A DNA stretch of 64,000 nt from CAYMYN01 sp964394665 (GTDB lineage Bacteria; Planctomycetota; UBA1135; GCA-002686595): the NCBI GenBank assembly GCA_964394665.1, contig CAYMYN010000001.1, forward strand, positions 313,971-377,970. The letters run 5' to 3'. The position numbers and the translations under genes were made by a program. A model generated the notes under the pieces. It was not told the origin of the DNA and did not search any database. It worked only from the letters and a program-made list of their open reading frames with translations. Shown one piece after another: positions 55,879-64,000 of the stretch (positions are counted from its first letter, which is position 1; each line of letters begins with the position of its first letter).

Positions 55879-56349
55879 ATGGACACCACCGGCCCCTCGC
55901 TCCAGGAACGCTTCGCCCCCACCAACCGCTGCTTCGGCTGCGGCCCCGCCAACGAGCAGGGCCTGCGCATCCGCAGCTTCCCCGTCGGCGACGAGGTCGT
56001 CGCCACCTGGCGTCCCTCCAAGCACCACGAGGCCTTCGACGGCATCCTCAACGGCGGCATCTGCGGCACCCTGCTCGACTGCCACTCCAACTGGACCGCC
56101 GCCTGGCACCTGATGAACCGCGCCGGCGCCCCAACGCCCCCCTGCACCGTCACCGCCGACTTCCACGTCAAGCTGCGCCGCCCCACCCCCACCGACCGCC
56201 CCCTCACCCTCCGCGCCCGCGTCCTCGACTCCACCGCCGACCGCGCCACCATCGAAGCCACCCTCGAAGCCGACGGCCAACCCACCGCCACCTGCCGCGG
56301 CACCTTCGTCGCCGTCCAACCCGGCCACCCCGCCTACCACCGCTGGTAA
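55879..56349 (+). CDS. Hotdog-fold thioesterase (PaaI-like)
   Basis: The 156-residue protein has a hotdog thioesterase layout: the N-terminal FAPTNRCFGCGPANEQGLRI segment, with cysteines that could bind metal, then HHEAFDGILNGGICGTLLDCHSNWTA (the central helix with the HExFxGxxxGG pattern) and CTVTADFHVKLRRPTPTDRPL. Such enzymes hydrolyse acyl-CoA thioesters or act as housekeeping thioesterases. It lies 17 bases after the TIM-barrel gene and is probably the last gene of the operon. Its codons are strikingly C-ending, stronger than in most neighbours. There is no signal peptide. Confidence 0.75.
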   Translation: MDTTGPSLQERFAPTNRCFGCGPANEQGLRIRSFPVGDEVVATWRPSKHHEAFDGILNGGICGTLLDCHSNWTAAWHLMNRAGAPTPPCTVTADFHVKLRRPTPTDRPLTLRARVLDSTADRATIEATLEADGQPTATCRGTFVAVQPGHPAYHRW

Positions 56350-56528
56350 CCCGCCCCTCGATCGCCGAACCCCGACTGCACTCCGTGACCAAGGTCCAGG
56401 CGAGGGCCAAGCGCAGCCAGCTCCCAGGAAGTCGCTCTCTGCGGTCCGGTCGCACGCTCGGATCGGGCACGGTTGGCCAGTAGGGTCCGGGCCACGGACA
56501 GACCCTCGACGGGCCGTTCGGCATTCGT

Positions 56529-56534
56529 TAGCGT
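56529..56534 (+). promoter_or_regulatory. -10 candidate directly before the methyltransferase start
   Basis: TAGCGT ends 6 bases before the GTG at 56541, with no ribosome-binding site between. This suggests a leaderless message. Confidence 0.4.
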
Positions 56535-56540
56535 GCCTCC

Positions 56541-58061
56541 GTGACGCCCCCCTCCAGCCTTCTCGCCGACGCCGACACGACCCGCGAGCGCGCCAACGCG
56601 GCCCTCGACGAGGCCGCCCGAGCCTCTCTCGGCCAGTTCATGACCCCTGGGGTCGTGGCCTCGTTCATGGCGTCCATGTTCCGGGACCTTGGCCCCGAGG
56701 TACGGCTACTCGACGCGGGCGCGGGGGTCGGCTCGCTCACCGCCGCGCTCGTCCACGAGGCCCTTGGACGCACGCCGACGCCGCAGACGATTGAGGCCAC
56801 TGCCTACGAGGTGGACCCGGTGATGCTCTCGGGTCTGCATGACGTGCTTGGCTCGTGCAAGGCCGCCGCGCGCCGCGCTCGGTCCCGCTTCGTCGGACGC
56901 GTCGTCGATCGGGACTTCATCGCGGATGGCGCATCGTTCGTGGACGTTGGCCTCTTCCGCAAAGGCGCGGTCCCGCGCTTCAACGCGGCGATCCTAAACC
57001 CGCCGTACCGGAAGATTGGCAGCCACTCTCGCGAACGGCTCCTGCTCCGGGCGGCCGGGATCGAGACGAGCAACCTGTACACGGCCTTCGTGGGCCTCGC
57101 CCTTCGACTCCTGGAGCCCGGCGGACAGTTGGTCGCGATCACGCCCCGGAGCTTCTGCAACGGGCCGTACTTCCGACCCTTCCGGCGCCTGCTCCTCGAC
57201 GAGGCCGCCTTGCTCCGCGTCCACGTGTTCGAGAGCCGCAACCGCGCGTTTCGGCACGATGCCGTGCTCCAAGAGAACATCATCTTCCACGTGCGGAAAG
57301 GAGCGCCGCACGGCAAGGTCGTGCTCTCAATGAGCGCCGCGCCCGGCGAGCCGATCACGGAGCGATCGGTGGCGCACTCCGTCGTCGTCGATCCGAAGGA
57401 CCCCAACGCCTTCATCCATCTCGCGACCTCGACCGAGGACTCCGACGTTGCCGAGCGGATGGCGTCGCTCCCCTGTGGGCTCGCCGACTTGGGCATCAAC
57501 GTCTCAACCGGGCGCGTCGTTGACTTCCGGGCGCGCGACTTCTTGCGCGACGATCCCGGCTCGAACACCGTCCCGCTGATCTACCCGACGCACTTCAACT
57601 GCGGGTACGTCGCCTGGCCGAAAATCGGTGGGCGCAAGGCCAACGGGCTCGCGGACGAAGATGCGACTCAGGCGTTGATGGTACCCAACGCGACCTACGT
57701 CCTGACTAAGCGCTTCACCTCGAAGGAGGAGCGTCGGCGTGTCGTCGCCGTCGTCTGCGATCCGGCGCGACTCCCGGCGGACGTTACCCAACTCGGCATC
57801 GAGAACCATGTCAATTACTTCCACGCGAACGGCTGCGGTTTGCCCAAGGTACTCGCTCGGGGGCTCGCCGCGTACCTGAACTGCTCGCTCGTCGATCGGT
57901 ACTTCCGGCAGTTCAACGGCCACACGCAGGTCAACGCGACCGACCTGCGGAGCCTCCGCTACCCCGCTCTCGACGCGCTCAAGACGATGGGCAAGCGCAT
58001 CGGCAAGTCGTTCCCCGACCAAGCCGGGCTCGACGCCATCGTGGACAAGGTGCTCGGCTAG
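56541..58061 (+). CDS. N6-adenine DNA methyltransferase of a BsuBI/PstI-type system
   Basis: The 506-residue protein has motif I LLDAGAGVGSL (57-66 region), motif IV NPPY at 153-156 and ITPRSFCNGPYF, the set expected for gamma-type N6-adenine methyltransferases. It is close to the usual length of M.PstI/M.BsuBI-like enzymes. Its neighbour is a BsuBI/PstI-family endonuclease, so the pair most likely forms a type II system protecting an A in CTGCAG. Specificity is inferred from the family only. The start is GTG at 56541, just after a TAGCGT hexamer. The TAG stop overlaps the endonuclease stop in the palindrome CTAG, so the two genes converge. Confidence 0.84.
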   Translation: MTPPSSLLADADTTRERANAALDEAARASLGQFMTPGVVASFMASMFRDLGPEVRLLDAGAGVGSLTAALVHEALGRTPTPQTIEATAYEVDPVMLSGLHDVLGSCKAAARRARSRFVGRVVDRDFIADGASFVDVGLFRKGAVPRFNAAILNPPYRKIGSHSRERLLLRAAGIETSNLYTAFVGLALRLLEPGGQLVAITPRSFCNGPYFRPFRRLLLDEAALLRVHVFESRNRAFRHDAVLQENIIFHVRKGAPHGKVVLSMSAAPGEPITERSVAHSVVVDPKDPNAFIHLATSTEDSDVAERMASLPCGLADLGINVSTGRVVDFRARDFLRDDPGSNTVPLIYPTHFNCGYVAWPKIGGRKANGLADEDATQALMVPNATYVLTKRFTSKEERRRVVAVVCDPARLPADVTQLGIENHVNYFHANGCGLPKVLARGLAAYLNCSLVDRYFRQFNGHTQVNATDLRSLRYPALDALKTMGKRIGKSFPDQAGLDAIVDKVLG

Positions 58062-59065
58062 ACCTCGAACGACTCTGCGAGGAAGTGTTTAGCGGCGTCC
58101 TCGCGGATCCAGATGTAGGTGCCGGGCGCGACGTTCTTGTGCTTGCCCTGCCGCTGGGCCGCGACCTTCCACGTCGGGTACGCGGTGGTGAATCCGCCGA
58201 CGCCCTTACCATTGCGCTGGGCAAAGGCGCGGACCTGATCAACCTTGTGGTGATCTACCTCGCCGTCGCTCGTCACGGCCTCAATGACCCACAGCGCATC
58301 GGTCTCTCGGCTCCACAGGAGCACGTCGGGCATCGCGTCGCCGAGGGTGATCTCGATGCCTGAGCCGTAGAGCCGCTCCCGCTCGGGCTCGGAAACGCGG
58401 TCGCCGTCGGCGTCGTCCACGTACAACACCTCGTAGCCCGGAAGGAAGCGCGGCGCGTACACGTCGCAGCACGCGCGGATGAGGTCGGCGTGCGCCGTGT
58501 CCGTCGCCGCGCGCGTCGCCTCAGCCTGGGTCGCACGGAACCTGAGCCGCACGCGCTTCGCGTCCTCGCTGCTCCACGCCGCGAGCTTCGCTCTCCAGTC
58601 CGTCTCCGGCGCGCGCAGGATCTCGGCAAAGCCGGCATCGAGCCGGTACGCCGAGTTGCCCGACTTCGCCACCGGATGGCCGGGCACGAAAGCTCCGGCC
58701 TTGGAGTCAAGGTAGACCGCCTCGATGGCGCCAATCTCGCGCAGCGGCTTGATCCAGTAGTCGCGCCCCTCGCGGTCGAGCTTCGACTTGCCTCGCTGGA
58801 GGATTCCGACGTGGCACCCTACGTGGGCGATCGACGCGCCCTCGGAGAACTTCACGCCCTCCGGCAACGCCGTGAACCACGAGCGACGCTCGTTGTCGAG
58901 AAGGGCGAACACGGCGTCCACGCGGTCCGTGCTCTCAAGGTCCAGCGCCCGGAGCACCTCGGCGATCCGGTCCTTGGTGACGCCCTGGAGTACGTCGGCG
59001 ACCGGGGCCACGCCCCGGGCGATGGCCTCCTCGCGCATGGCCAGGATCTTGTCGGCGAGCTGCAT
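58058..59065 (-). CDS. BsuBI/PstI-family type II restriction endonuclease
   Basis: The 335-residue protein has the family's catalytic block near residues 245-275, PDVLLWSRETDALWVIEAV followed by TSDGEVDHHK, a PD-(D/E)xK-like arrangement. The N-terminal half carries the helical ERRSWFTALPEGVKF and the KSKLDREGRDYWIKP segments seen in this family. The length fits BsuBI and PstI (about 316-326). The ATG at 59065 lacks a Shine-Dalgarno sequence but has TAGGGT 10 bases upstream, suggesting leaderless transcription. It converges on the methyltransferase, sharing CTAG as stop. Cleavage of CTGCAG is predicted from the family. Confidence 0.85.
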   Translation of the reverse strand: MQLADKILAMREEAIARGVAPVADVLQGVTKDRIAEVLRALDLESTDRVDAVFALLDNERRSWFTALPEGVKFSEGASIAHVGCHVGILQRGKSKLDREGRDYWIKPLREIGAIEAVYLDSKAGAFVPGHPVAKSGNSAYRLDAGFAEILRAPETDWRAKLAAWSSEDAKRVRLRFRATQAEATRAATDTAHADLIRACCDVYAPRFLPGYEVLYVDDADGDRVSEPERERLYGSGIEITLGDAMPDVLLWSRETDALWVIEAVTSDGEVDHHKVDQVRAFAQRNGKGVGGFTTAYPTWKVAAQRQGKHKNVAPGTYIWIREDAAKHFLAESFEV

Positions 59066-59075
59066 GGAGCAGCAC

Positions 59076-59081
59076 ACCCTA
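59076..59081 (-). promoter_or_regulatory. -10 candidate directly before the endonuclease start
   Basis: TAGGGT on the minus strand (complement of ACCCTA) ends 10 bases before the ATG at 59065, and there is no ribosome-binding site in between. Confidence 0.42.
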
Positions 59082-59117
59082 TGCCCACGGCCGGGCGGGA
59101 TCCAGCCCGGGCGCGCC

Positions 59118-59786
59118 CTATTGGGCCTCGCGTTCAGCCCGCATCCGCGCAACCTCCTCGGGGTTGTGCTTCGTCACCCCCCATCCGTGGAGGTACTTCA
59201 TGAACACCCTGGTCGCCGCGAGGAAGGCATCGACGGCCTCGACGTAGACTTCCTCGGGCAGGTTGCCATCGGCCGCGCTCACCTTGATCTCGACAGTCCG
59301 CGTCTCCCCATCGACGCCGTTGAAAGTACTGAACAGGTGCTTGCTCGACAGGTGGATGTAGCCAGAGGTCTCGCTGTACACCCGTGCGAGCCATTCGAGA
59401 TCCTCTACCTTGGCCAAGCGCTCGACGAGGTAGGAGTCGCGCATTAGCTTTCCGTCGCGGTCCTTGAGCTTGTCTACCCGCGTCCCCTTGAGCACCTCGT
59501 GCGCGAACGCGTGCGGGTCTTCGGCAAGCCACGCCGCGTAGAAGCGCAGCGCCGTATCGACCTGCAACCGAAGGAGCGATCCGGCGCAGATCATGTTCCG
59601 GTCCTCGATCATCCGTCGGAAGCCGGAGCATAGCGCGAGCGTCCGGTTGCTCGCACCGTTCGCGAGGAGGTCCATCGAGTAGATCACCCCGCCGTACGCC
59701 TGCATGCACTTCATCGCCAGGTCGAGGAGGGAACCCTCCAGCTCCTTCAGCTCCTCCAGTCCTCGGGCAAGGAGGTCGTCGCTCAT
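59118..59786 (-). CDS. Unknown helical protein in the restriction-modification island
   Basis: The 222-residue protein is not recognised. It looks mostly alpha-helical (LLDLAMKCMQAYGGVIYSMDLLANG, FRRMIEDRNMICAGSLLRLQVDTALRFYAAWL in pieces, EEVYVEAVDAFLAATRVFMKYL). It has a central SGYIHLSSKHLFSTF segment and ends in a charged tail. The pattern of R-x-L-E-x-R and H-containing helices is faintly like HEPN or DUF5677-type proteins, but this is weak. It is transcribed in the same direction as the endonuclease, 52 bases upstream, and may be a control or accessory factor. A TACTTT hexamer lies 8 bases before the ATG. Lower GC than the flanks supports transfer with the R-M genes. Confidence 0.5.
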   Translation of the reverse strand: MSDDLLARGLEELKELEGSLLDLAMKCMQAYGGVIYSMDLLANGASNRTLALCSGFRRMIEDRNMICAGSLLRLQVDTALRFYAAWLAEDPHAFAHEVLKGTRVDKLKDRDGKLMRDSYLVERLAKVEDLEWLARVYSETSGYIHLSSKHLFSTFNGVDGETRTVEIKVSAADGNLPEEVYVEAVDAFLAATRVFMKYLHGWGVTKHNPEEVARMRAEREAQ

Positions 59787-59794
59787 GGCCCGCG

Positions 59795-59800
59795 AAAGTA
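59795..59800 (-). promoter_or_regulatory. -10 candidate before the unknown island gene
   Basis: TACTTT on the minus strand, ending 8 bases before the ATG at 59786. No Shine-Dalgarno sequence is visible. Confidence 0.42.
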
Positions 59801-59872
59801 CGCGGCGCTGGAATCTCGATCCAGGACCCCTTGGCTAAAGCCCCCTCCGGCGGCCCGGTACCTTAGGGGCGA

Positions 59873-59948
59873 GCCCCCGTAGCTCAACGGATAGAGCGCC
59901 GCACTTCTAATGCGACGGTTGCAGGTTCGATTCCTGCCGGGGGTACCA
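59873..59948 (+). tRNA. tRNA-Arg(UCU) with encoded CCA
   Basis: A 76-base cloverleaf. The acceptor stem GCCCCCG pairs with CGGGGGT (G-U at the first pair), the D arm is GCTC...GAGC, and the anticodon loop CTTCTAA has anticodon TCT. The T arm is GCAGG-TTCGATT-CCTGC. The discriminator is A, and CCA is encoded. The anticodon reads AGA, a codon that should be very rare in this GC-rich genome. TACCTT at 59859-59864 is a plausible -10 element and would start transcription almost at the mature 5' end. The unknown gene of the R-M island begins 87 bases away on the other strand. Confidence 0.95.
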
Positions 59949-60025
59949 CCCCGCTCCCCTTACGTGGACCTTCCGCGCACTCGCCTCGACCCAGCTCCCG
60001 GCTGTCCCCGCCGTGGTTTCTGGCC

Positions 60026-60058
60026 CTAGAGCGCTCGCTTTCTAAACCCCTGCTCTAG
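60026..60058. repeat. Inverted and direct repeats between tRNA and sulfatase-like gene
   Basis: CTAGAGC (60026-60032) and GCTCTAG (60052-60058) could form a 7-bp stem with a 19-base loop. Outside them is a pair of 11-base direct repeats CCCCGCCGTGG at 60006-60016 and 60062-60072. The structure may terminate the tRNA transcript; nothing identifies it as a mobile element. Confidence 0.4.
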
Positions 60059-60074
60059 AGCCCCCGCCGTGGGT

Positions 60075-60086
60075 GGGGGGGGGGGG
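60075..60086. repeat. Run of twelve G next to a stop codon
   Basis: A homopolymer of 12 G lies directly after the stop codon of the leftward sulfatase-like gene (12 C on its coding strand). It is outside the coding region and could be a sequencing-length uncertainty. Confidence 0.8.
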
Positions 60087-61661
60087 TCAGTGTTTGTCGT
60101 CGGCGCCGATGTAGCCCATGGCTTCGAGTTCGCGGAGGGCGGCGGGGTCGAGGTCGCCGGTTTCGGCGGTGGGGCCTAGGCGGCGGCGGAGGGAGGCGTC
60201 GATGGCGCGTTGGCGGGTGAGGCGCTCGAGGAGCTGCTCGACCATCGCGGGCTCGCGGTCGGAGACGTCGACGAGTTCGTGGGGGTCGTTCAAGAGGTCG
60301 TAGAGGCGGGTCCAGCCCTCGTCCTCGTCGACGACCAGGCGCCACTGGTCGGTGCGGATCGTGTAGCGCTGGGCGACCACGCCGCGGAAGCGGCGGCCGG
60401 CGTGGCTGTAGGCGGCGCGCGGGCTGGGGCGGCCCTCCATCAGGGGGACCAGGCTGCGGCCCTGCAGGATCAGGCCCTCGGTCGGCGTCCCGGTCAGCTC
60501 GAGCAGGGTCGGCATGACGTCCACGATCGGCGCGACGTCGGGCACGCGCCGGGGCGTGAAGCGCGGGCCCGGGGCGCGGATCATCAGCACGATGCGCAGG
60601 AGCGCTTCCTGCAGGGTCGCGCCGTGCCACAGGACGCCGTGGTCGCCGAGCCCCTCGCCGTGGTCGCTCACCACGACGACGATCGTGTCGTCCCAGTGCC
60701 CGCCCTCGCGCAGCGCCCGCCACAGGCGCGTCAGCTCCTCGTCCGTGCGCCGCAGGTCGGCGTCGTAGAGGTCGCGCACCAAGGTGACGAGGTCGGGCCA
60801 AGTGGCGTAGCTCTGCTCGGTGAAGGAGACGCCCAGGGCCTGGGCCCGCTCGCGCAGCAGCTCGGCCGACTCCGGCGCAGGTACCTTGGCGAAGCCGCTG
60901 GTCGCGTACTCCTGCATGATCAGGCGCACGCCGTCCTCGTCGATCTCGTGGTGCTCGTTCCAGTGCTCGATGGCGCGCAACACCGCGGCCTCGTGCTGGG
61001 CCGCGTCGTAGTCGGGCCGGAACAGGCGCACGTACTTCTCGGCCGGGAGCTGGGGCGAGTGCACCTCGTAGGTGTGGAAGAAGAGCAGGAAAGGCTCTTC
61101 CGCGCGCTTCCCGAGCCATTCGACGGCCAGGTCGAGGTTGTTCGTCAGGCGCTGGGTGAGCAACTCGTGGGTCGGCTTGTCGCCCTTCAGCTCCTCGACG
61201 TGATAGATGTCGAAGCCCTTGTCGAGGCCGAAGTCGCCGCGCGCGTAGGCGCCCTCGGTGAAGGCCGCCGTGGCATAGCCGCGCCCGCGTAGGAGCTGCG
61301 CCAGGGTGCGCGCGCCGTCGCTGAGGCGCTCGGGAAAGGGCGCCGTGCGCACGCCGTGGGCGTCGGGATAGAGCGCGGTCATGAGCGAGATCAACGCCGG
61401 CGCCGTCCAGGGCGCGGTGCTCTGGGCCGCGTCGAAGATGAAGAACTCGCTCGCGAGCGCGTCGAGGTTGGGCGTCGTGTCGCGCTCGTAGCCGTAACAA
61501 CCCATGCGATCCGGCCGCAGGGTGTCGAGCAGGACGATCACCACGTTCGGGGGCCGGCGCTCGGTCTCCTTGCCGCAGCTCGACAGGCCGATCGCGAGGC
61601 AGACGAGCAGCACGCCGAGGGAGACGCGCGGGAGGGGGCGGGGGGCGAGGGTGCGGGCCAT
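60087..61661 (-). CDS. Sulfatase-fold lipoprotein (phosphatase/sulfatase superfamily)
   Basis: The 524-residue protein has a lipoprotein signal with lipobox LSSC (Cys29). The alkaline phosphatase superfamily fold is shown by NVVIVLLDTLRPDRMGCYGY (metal-binding Asp46), TTPNLDALA, SVVSDHG-type VVVVSDHGEGLGDHG and a C-terminal MGYIGADD. The nucleophile position reads PWTAPALISLMT, so Thr86 stands where true sulfatases have Cys or Ser of the CxPSR motif. It is therefore not a formylglycine sulfatase and is more likely a phosphohydrolase or phosphotransferase of the same fold. The ATG at 61661 opens the signal. TATCTT (complement of 61715-61720) is a likely -10 element. Confidence 0.78.
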   Translation of the reverse strand: MARTLAPRPLPRVSLGVLLVCLAIGLSSCGKETERRPPNVVIVLLDTLRPDRMGCYGYERDTTPNLDALASEFFIFDAAQSTAPWTAPALISLMTALYPDAHGVRTAPFPERLSDGARTLAQLLRGRGYATAAFTEGAYARGDFGLDKGFDIYHVEELKGDKPTHELLTQRLTNNLDLAVEWLGKRAEEPFLLFFHTYEVHSPQLPAEKYVRLFRPDYDAAQHEAAVLRAIEHWNEHHEIDEDGVRLIMQEYATSGFAKVPAPESAELLRERAQALGVSFTEQSYATWPDLVTLVRDLYDADLRRTDEELTRLWRALREGGHWDDTIVVVVSDHGEGLGDHGVLWHGATLQEALLRIVLMIRAPGPRFTPRRVPDVAPIVDVMPTLLELTGTPTEGLILQGRSLVPLMEGRPSPRAAYSHAGRRFRGVVAQRYTIRTDQWRLVVDEDEGWTRLYDLLNDPHELVDVSDREPAMVEQLLERLTRQRAIDASLRRRLGPTAETGDLDPAALRELEAMGYIGADDKH

Positions 61662-61770
61662 CGAGGTTCGGGGTCGGCCGAGCGGCGCGCGAGCCGCGGC
61701 GTCGGAGCGGGCGGAAGATACCACGCCCGCTGCGCGGCCCGTCGGTCGAGCGCCGGAGCGCGGCGCGGCG

Positions 61771-62877
<1,107 letters not shown>

Positions 62878-62979
62878 GGCGCGGGGAGGGTACCCCTCCG
62901 GCGCGGCGGACGGCAGCGCGGACCCGCTCCCGAAAGCTACCGCGAACCGGCGGCACGGGCGGATCCGCCCGGCCCGGGA

Positions 62980-62985
62980 TAGAAT
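62980..62985 (+). promoter_or_regulatory. -10 element directly before bioB
   Basis: TAGAAT ends 9 bases before the ATG at 62995, and there is no Shine-Dalgarno sequence between. Transcription probably starts within a few bases of the start codon, giving a leaderless or near-leaderless message. Confidence 0.55.
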
Positions 62986-62994
62986 CCTCGCCCC

Positions 62995-63996
62995 ATGTCC
63001 GCCCCCCGAAGCGCCCCCCCGGCCCCCACCCCGCGCCCCGGAACCGTCTCCCCCGAGGCCGTCCAGGCCCTGCTCGAGCGCCCCCTGCTGGAGCTCGTGT
63101 TCGAGGCCGCGGGCGTGCACCGCGAACACCACGACCCGCGCAAGGTCCAGTGCTCGCAACTGCTCTCGATCAAGACCGGCGGCTGCCCGGAGGACTGCGG
63201 GTACTGCTCGCAGTCGGCGCACCACAAGACCCAGCTCGAGCGCCAGAACCTGCTGCAGGTGGACGAGGTCGTGGCCGAGGCCCGGGCCGCGCGCGCGGGC
63301 GGCGCCGACCGCTTCTGCATGGGCGCCGCCTGGCGCGAGGTGCGCGACGGCGCCGAGTTCGACGCGGTGTGCGAGATGGTGCGGCGCGTGAAAGACCTGG
63401 GCCTCGAGACCTGCGTCACCCTCGGCATGCTCGAGGAGCACCAGGCACGGCGCCTCAAGGACGCGGGCCTGGACTTCTACAACCACAACCTCGACACGGG
63501 CCGCAGCCACTACGCGAACGTGGTCGGCACGCGCACCTACGACGACCGGCTGCGCACGCTGGCGGCGGTGCGCGGGGCGGGCATCTCGGTCTGCTCGGGC
63601 GGCATCCTCGGCCTGGGCGAGGACCGCCGCGCGCGGGCGGAGCTCTTGAGCGAGCTCGCGTCCCTCGACCCCCAACCCGAGAGCGTGCCGATCAACACGC
63701 TCGTCCCGGTCGAGGGCACGCCCCTGGCCGACGCCGCGCCGATCGAGTGGACCGAGCTCGTGCGCGTCGTCGCCGCGGCGCGCCTGCTGATGCCGCGCAC
63801 GGTGATCCGCCTCTCCGCCGGTCGGCGCGAGCTGCACGGCGCGGTGCAGGCCCTGTGCCTGCTCGCGGGCGCCAACTCGATCTTCGTCGGCGACCAGCTC
63901 CTGACCACGCCCAACCCCGCGCCGGAGAGCGACGCGGCGCTCTTCGCCGCGTTGGGGCTCGAGCCCCTGCTCCAAGGGGCGCGCGCCGAGGGCTGA
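62995..63996 (+). CDS. bioB: Biotin synthase
   Basis: The 333-residue radical SAM enzyme inserts sulfur into dethiobiotin in the last step of biotin synthesis. The [4Fe-4S] ligands are Cys64, Cys68 and Cys71 in GGCPEDCGYCSQS. The [2Fe-2S] cluster ligands match DRFCMGAA, LETCVTL and ISVCSGGI, with the Arg of IRLSAGR. Other features are GLDFYNHNLDT, PINTLVPVEGTPL and FVGDQLLTT. The protein has a short Pro-rich N-terminal extension of about 17 residues. It is complete in the window, ending 4 bases from the right edge. It is divergent from tryptophan 2,3-dioxygenase. The start has no ribosome-binding site but a TAGAAT element 9 bases before it. Confidence 0.95.
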   Translation: MSAPRSAPPAPTPRPGTVSPEAVQALLERPLLELVFEAAGVHREHHDPRKVQCSQLLSIKTGGCPEDCGYCSQSAHHKTQLERQNLLQVDEVVAEARAARAGGADRFCMGAAWREVRDGAEFDAVCEMVRRVKDLGLETCVTLGMLEEHQARRLKDAGLDFYNHNLDTGRSHYANVVGTRTYDDRLRTLAAVRGAGISVCSGGILGLGEDRRARAELLSELASLDPQPESVPINTLVPVEGTPLADAAPIEWTELVRVVAAARLLMPRTVIRLSAGRRELHGAVQALCLLAGANSIFVGDQLLTTPNPAPESDAALFAALGLEPLLQGARAEG

Positions 63997-64000
63997 GGAC

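Noticed and set aside
58058..59786. Type II system with a separate controller (C) protein
   Set aside because: The third gene has no helix-turn-helix resembling C proteins and is much longer (222 residues), so a controller function is not claimed.
59949..60086. Integration site (att) of the R-M island at the tRNA 3' end
   Set aside because: The island lies on the 5' side of the tRNA, no copy of the tRNA 3' end was seen at the other border, and there is no integrase gene.
60075..60086. Phase-variable homopolymer switch
   Set aside because: The 12-G run is outside the coding region, just after the stop codon, so slippage would not change the reading frame of the gene.
60087..61661. Formylglycine-dependent sulfatase
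   Set aside because: The CxPSR or SxPSR activation motif is absent; the corresponding position is Thr.

Overview
The window comes from a very GC-rich bacterium that is almost certainly a member of the Planctomycetota. The evidence is two PVC-type CxxCH heme proteins, several Tat-exported TIM-barrel sugar isomerase/epimerase proteins, a two-domain DUF1080 protein, two pairs of an ECF sigma factor with a very large Ser/Thr kinase, and secreted proteins sharing a Cys-rich C-terminal module that ends in a W-x-P tripeptide. Two runs of exactly ten N (27198-27207 and 38335-38344) show that this is a scaffold of joined contigs, probably from a draft or metagenome assembly. No tool could be run; all calls rest on reading the sequence and on known family motifs.

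Layout. Positions 1-6097 hold signalling genes: a partial FliA/WhiG-type sigma factor preceded by an overlapping EAL phosphodiesterase gene, then a PAS-PAS histidine kinase overlapping a REC-PAS-histidine kinase, and a convergent REC-histidine kinase. Positions 6462-10764 hold a Tat-exported TIM-barrel protein and a beta-propeller protein with two c-type heme sites. Positions 10795-17903 are a second signalling block: a LuxR-type response regulator, a divergent operon of an 8-TM histidine kinase, a stand-alone receiver and a REC-REC-PAS-HK-REC hybrid, then a small unknown protein with an HDOD protein. Positions 18140-24683 carry a secreted alpha/beta hydrolase, the DUF1080 protein and a GntR(YtrA-like)/ABC ATPase/permease operon. 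Positions 24863-32035 carry a CHASE-type hybrid kinase divergent from an ECF sigma factor and a 1409-residue kinase. Positions 32055-39488 encode a secreted agmatine/peptidylarginine-deiminase-like protein, a PVC-type cytochrome and a carboxypeptidase-regulatory-like protein interrupted by an assembly gap. A P2-type cation ATPase and a DUF1801 protein follow. Positions 43190-46968 hold the second ECF/kinase pair, and 47090-48469 a secreted protein with the shared C-terminal module.

Positions 48599-56349 form a divergent carbohydrate cluster: isomerase plus Gfo/Idh/MocA oxidoreductase on one side, and isomerase, PVC cytochrome, isomerase and thioesterase on the other. Positions 56541-59786 are a BsuBI/PstI-family type II restriction-modification island with one unknown gene, placed just 5' of a tRNA-Arg(UCU). 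The right end has a sulfatase-fold lipoprotein, tryptophan 2,3-dioxygenase and, divergent from it, biotin synthase.

Themes. The window is unusually rich in regulation, with seven histidine kinase or response regulator genes, an EAL protein, an HDOD protein, two kinases and three sigma factors. Start/stop overlaps (ATGA, GTGA, TGATG) are common and define the operons. Many genes have a TAnnnT hexamer upstream. In at least five cases it lies 6 to 10 bases before a start codon that lacks a Shine-Dalgarno sequence, suggesting leaderless mRNAs. The restriction-modification genes and the second kinase block sampled by hand at about 62-68% GC, against about 80% in the carbohydrate cluster.
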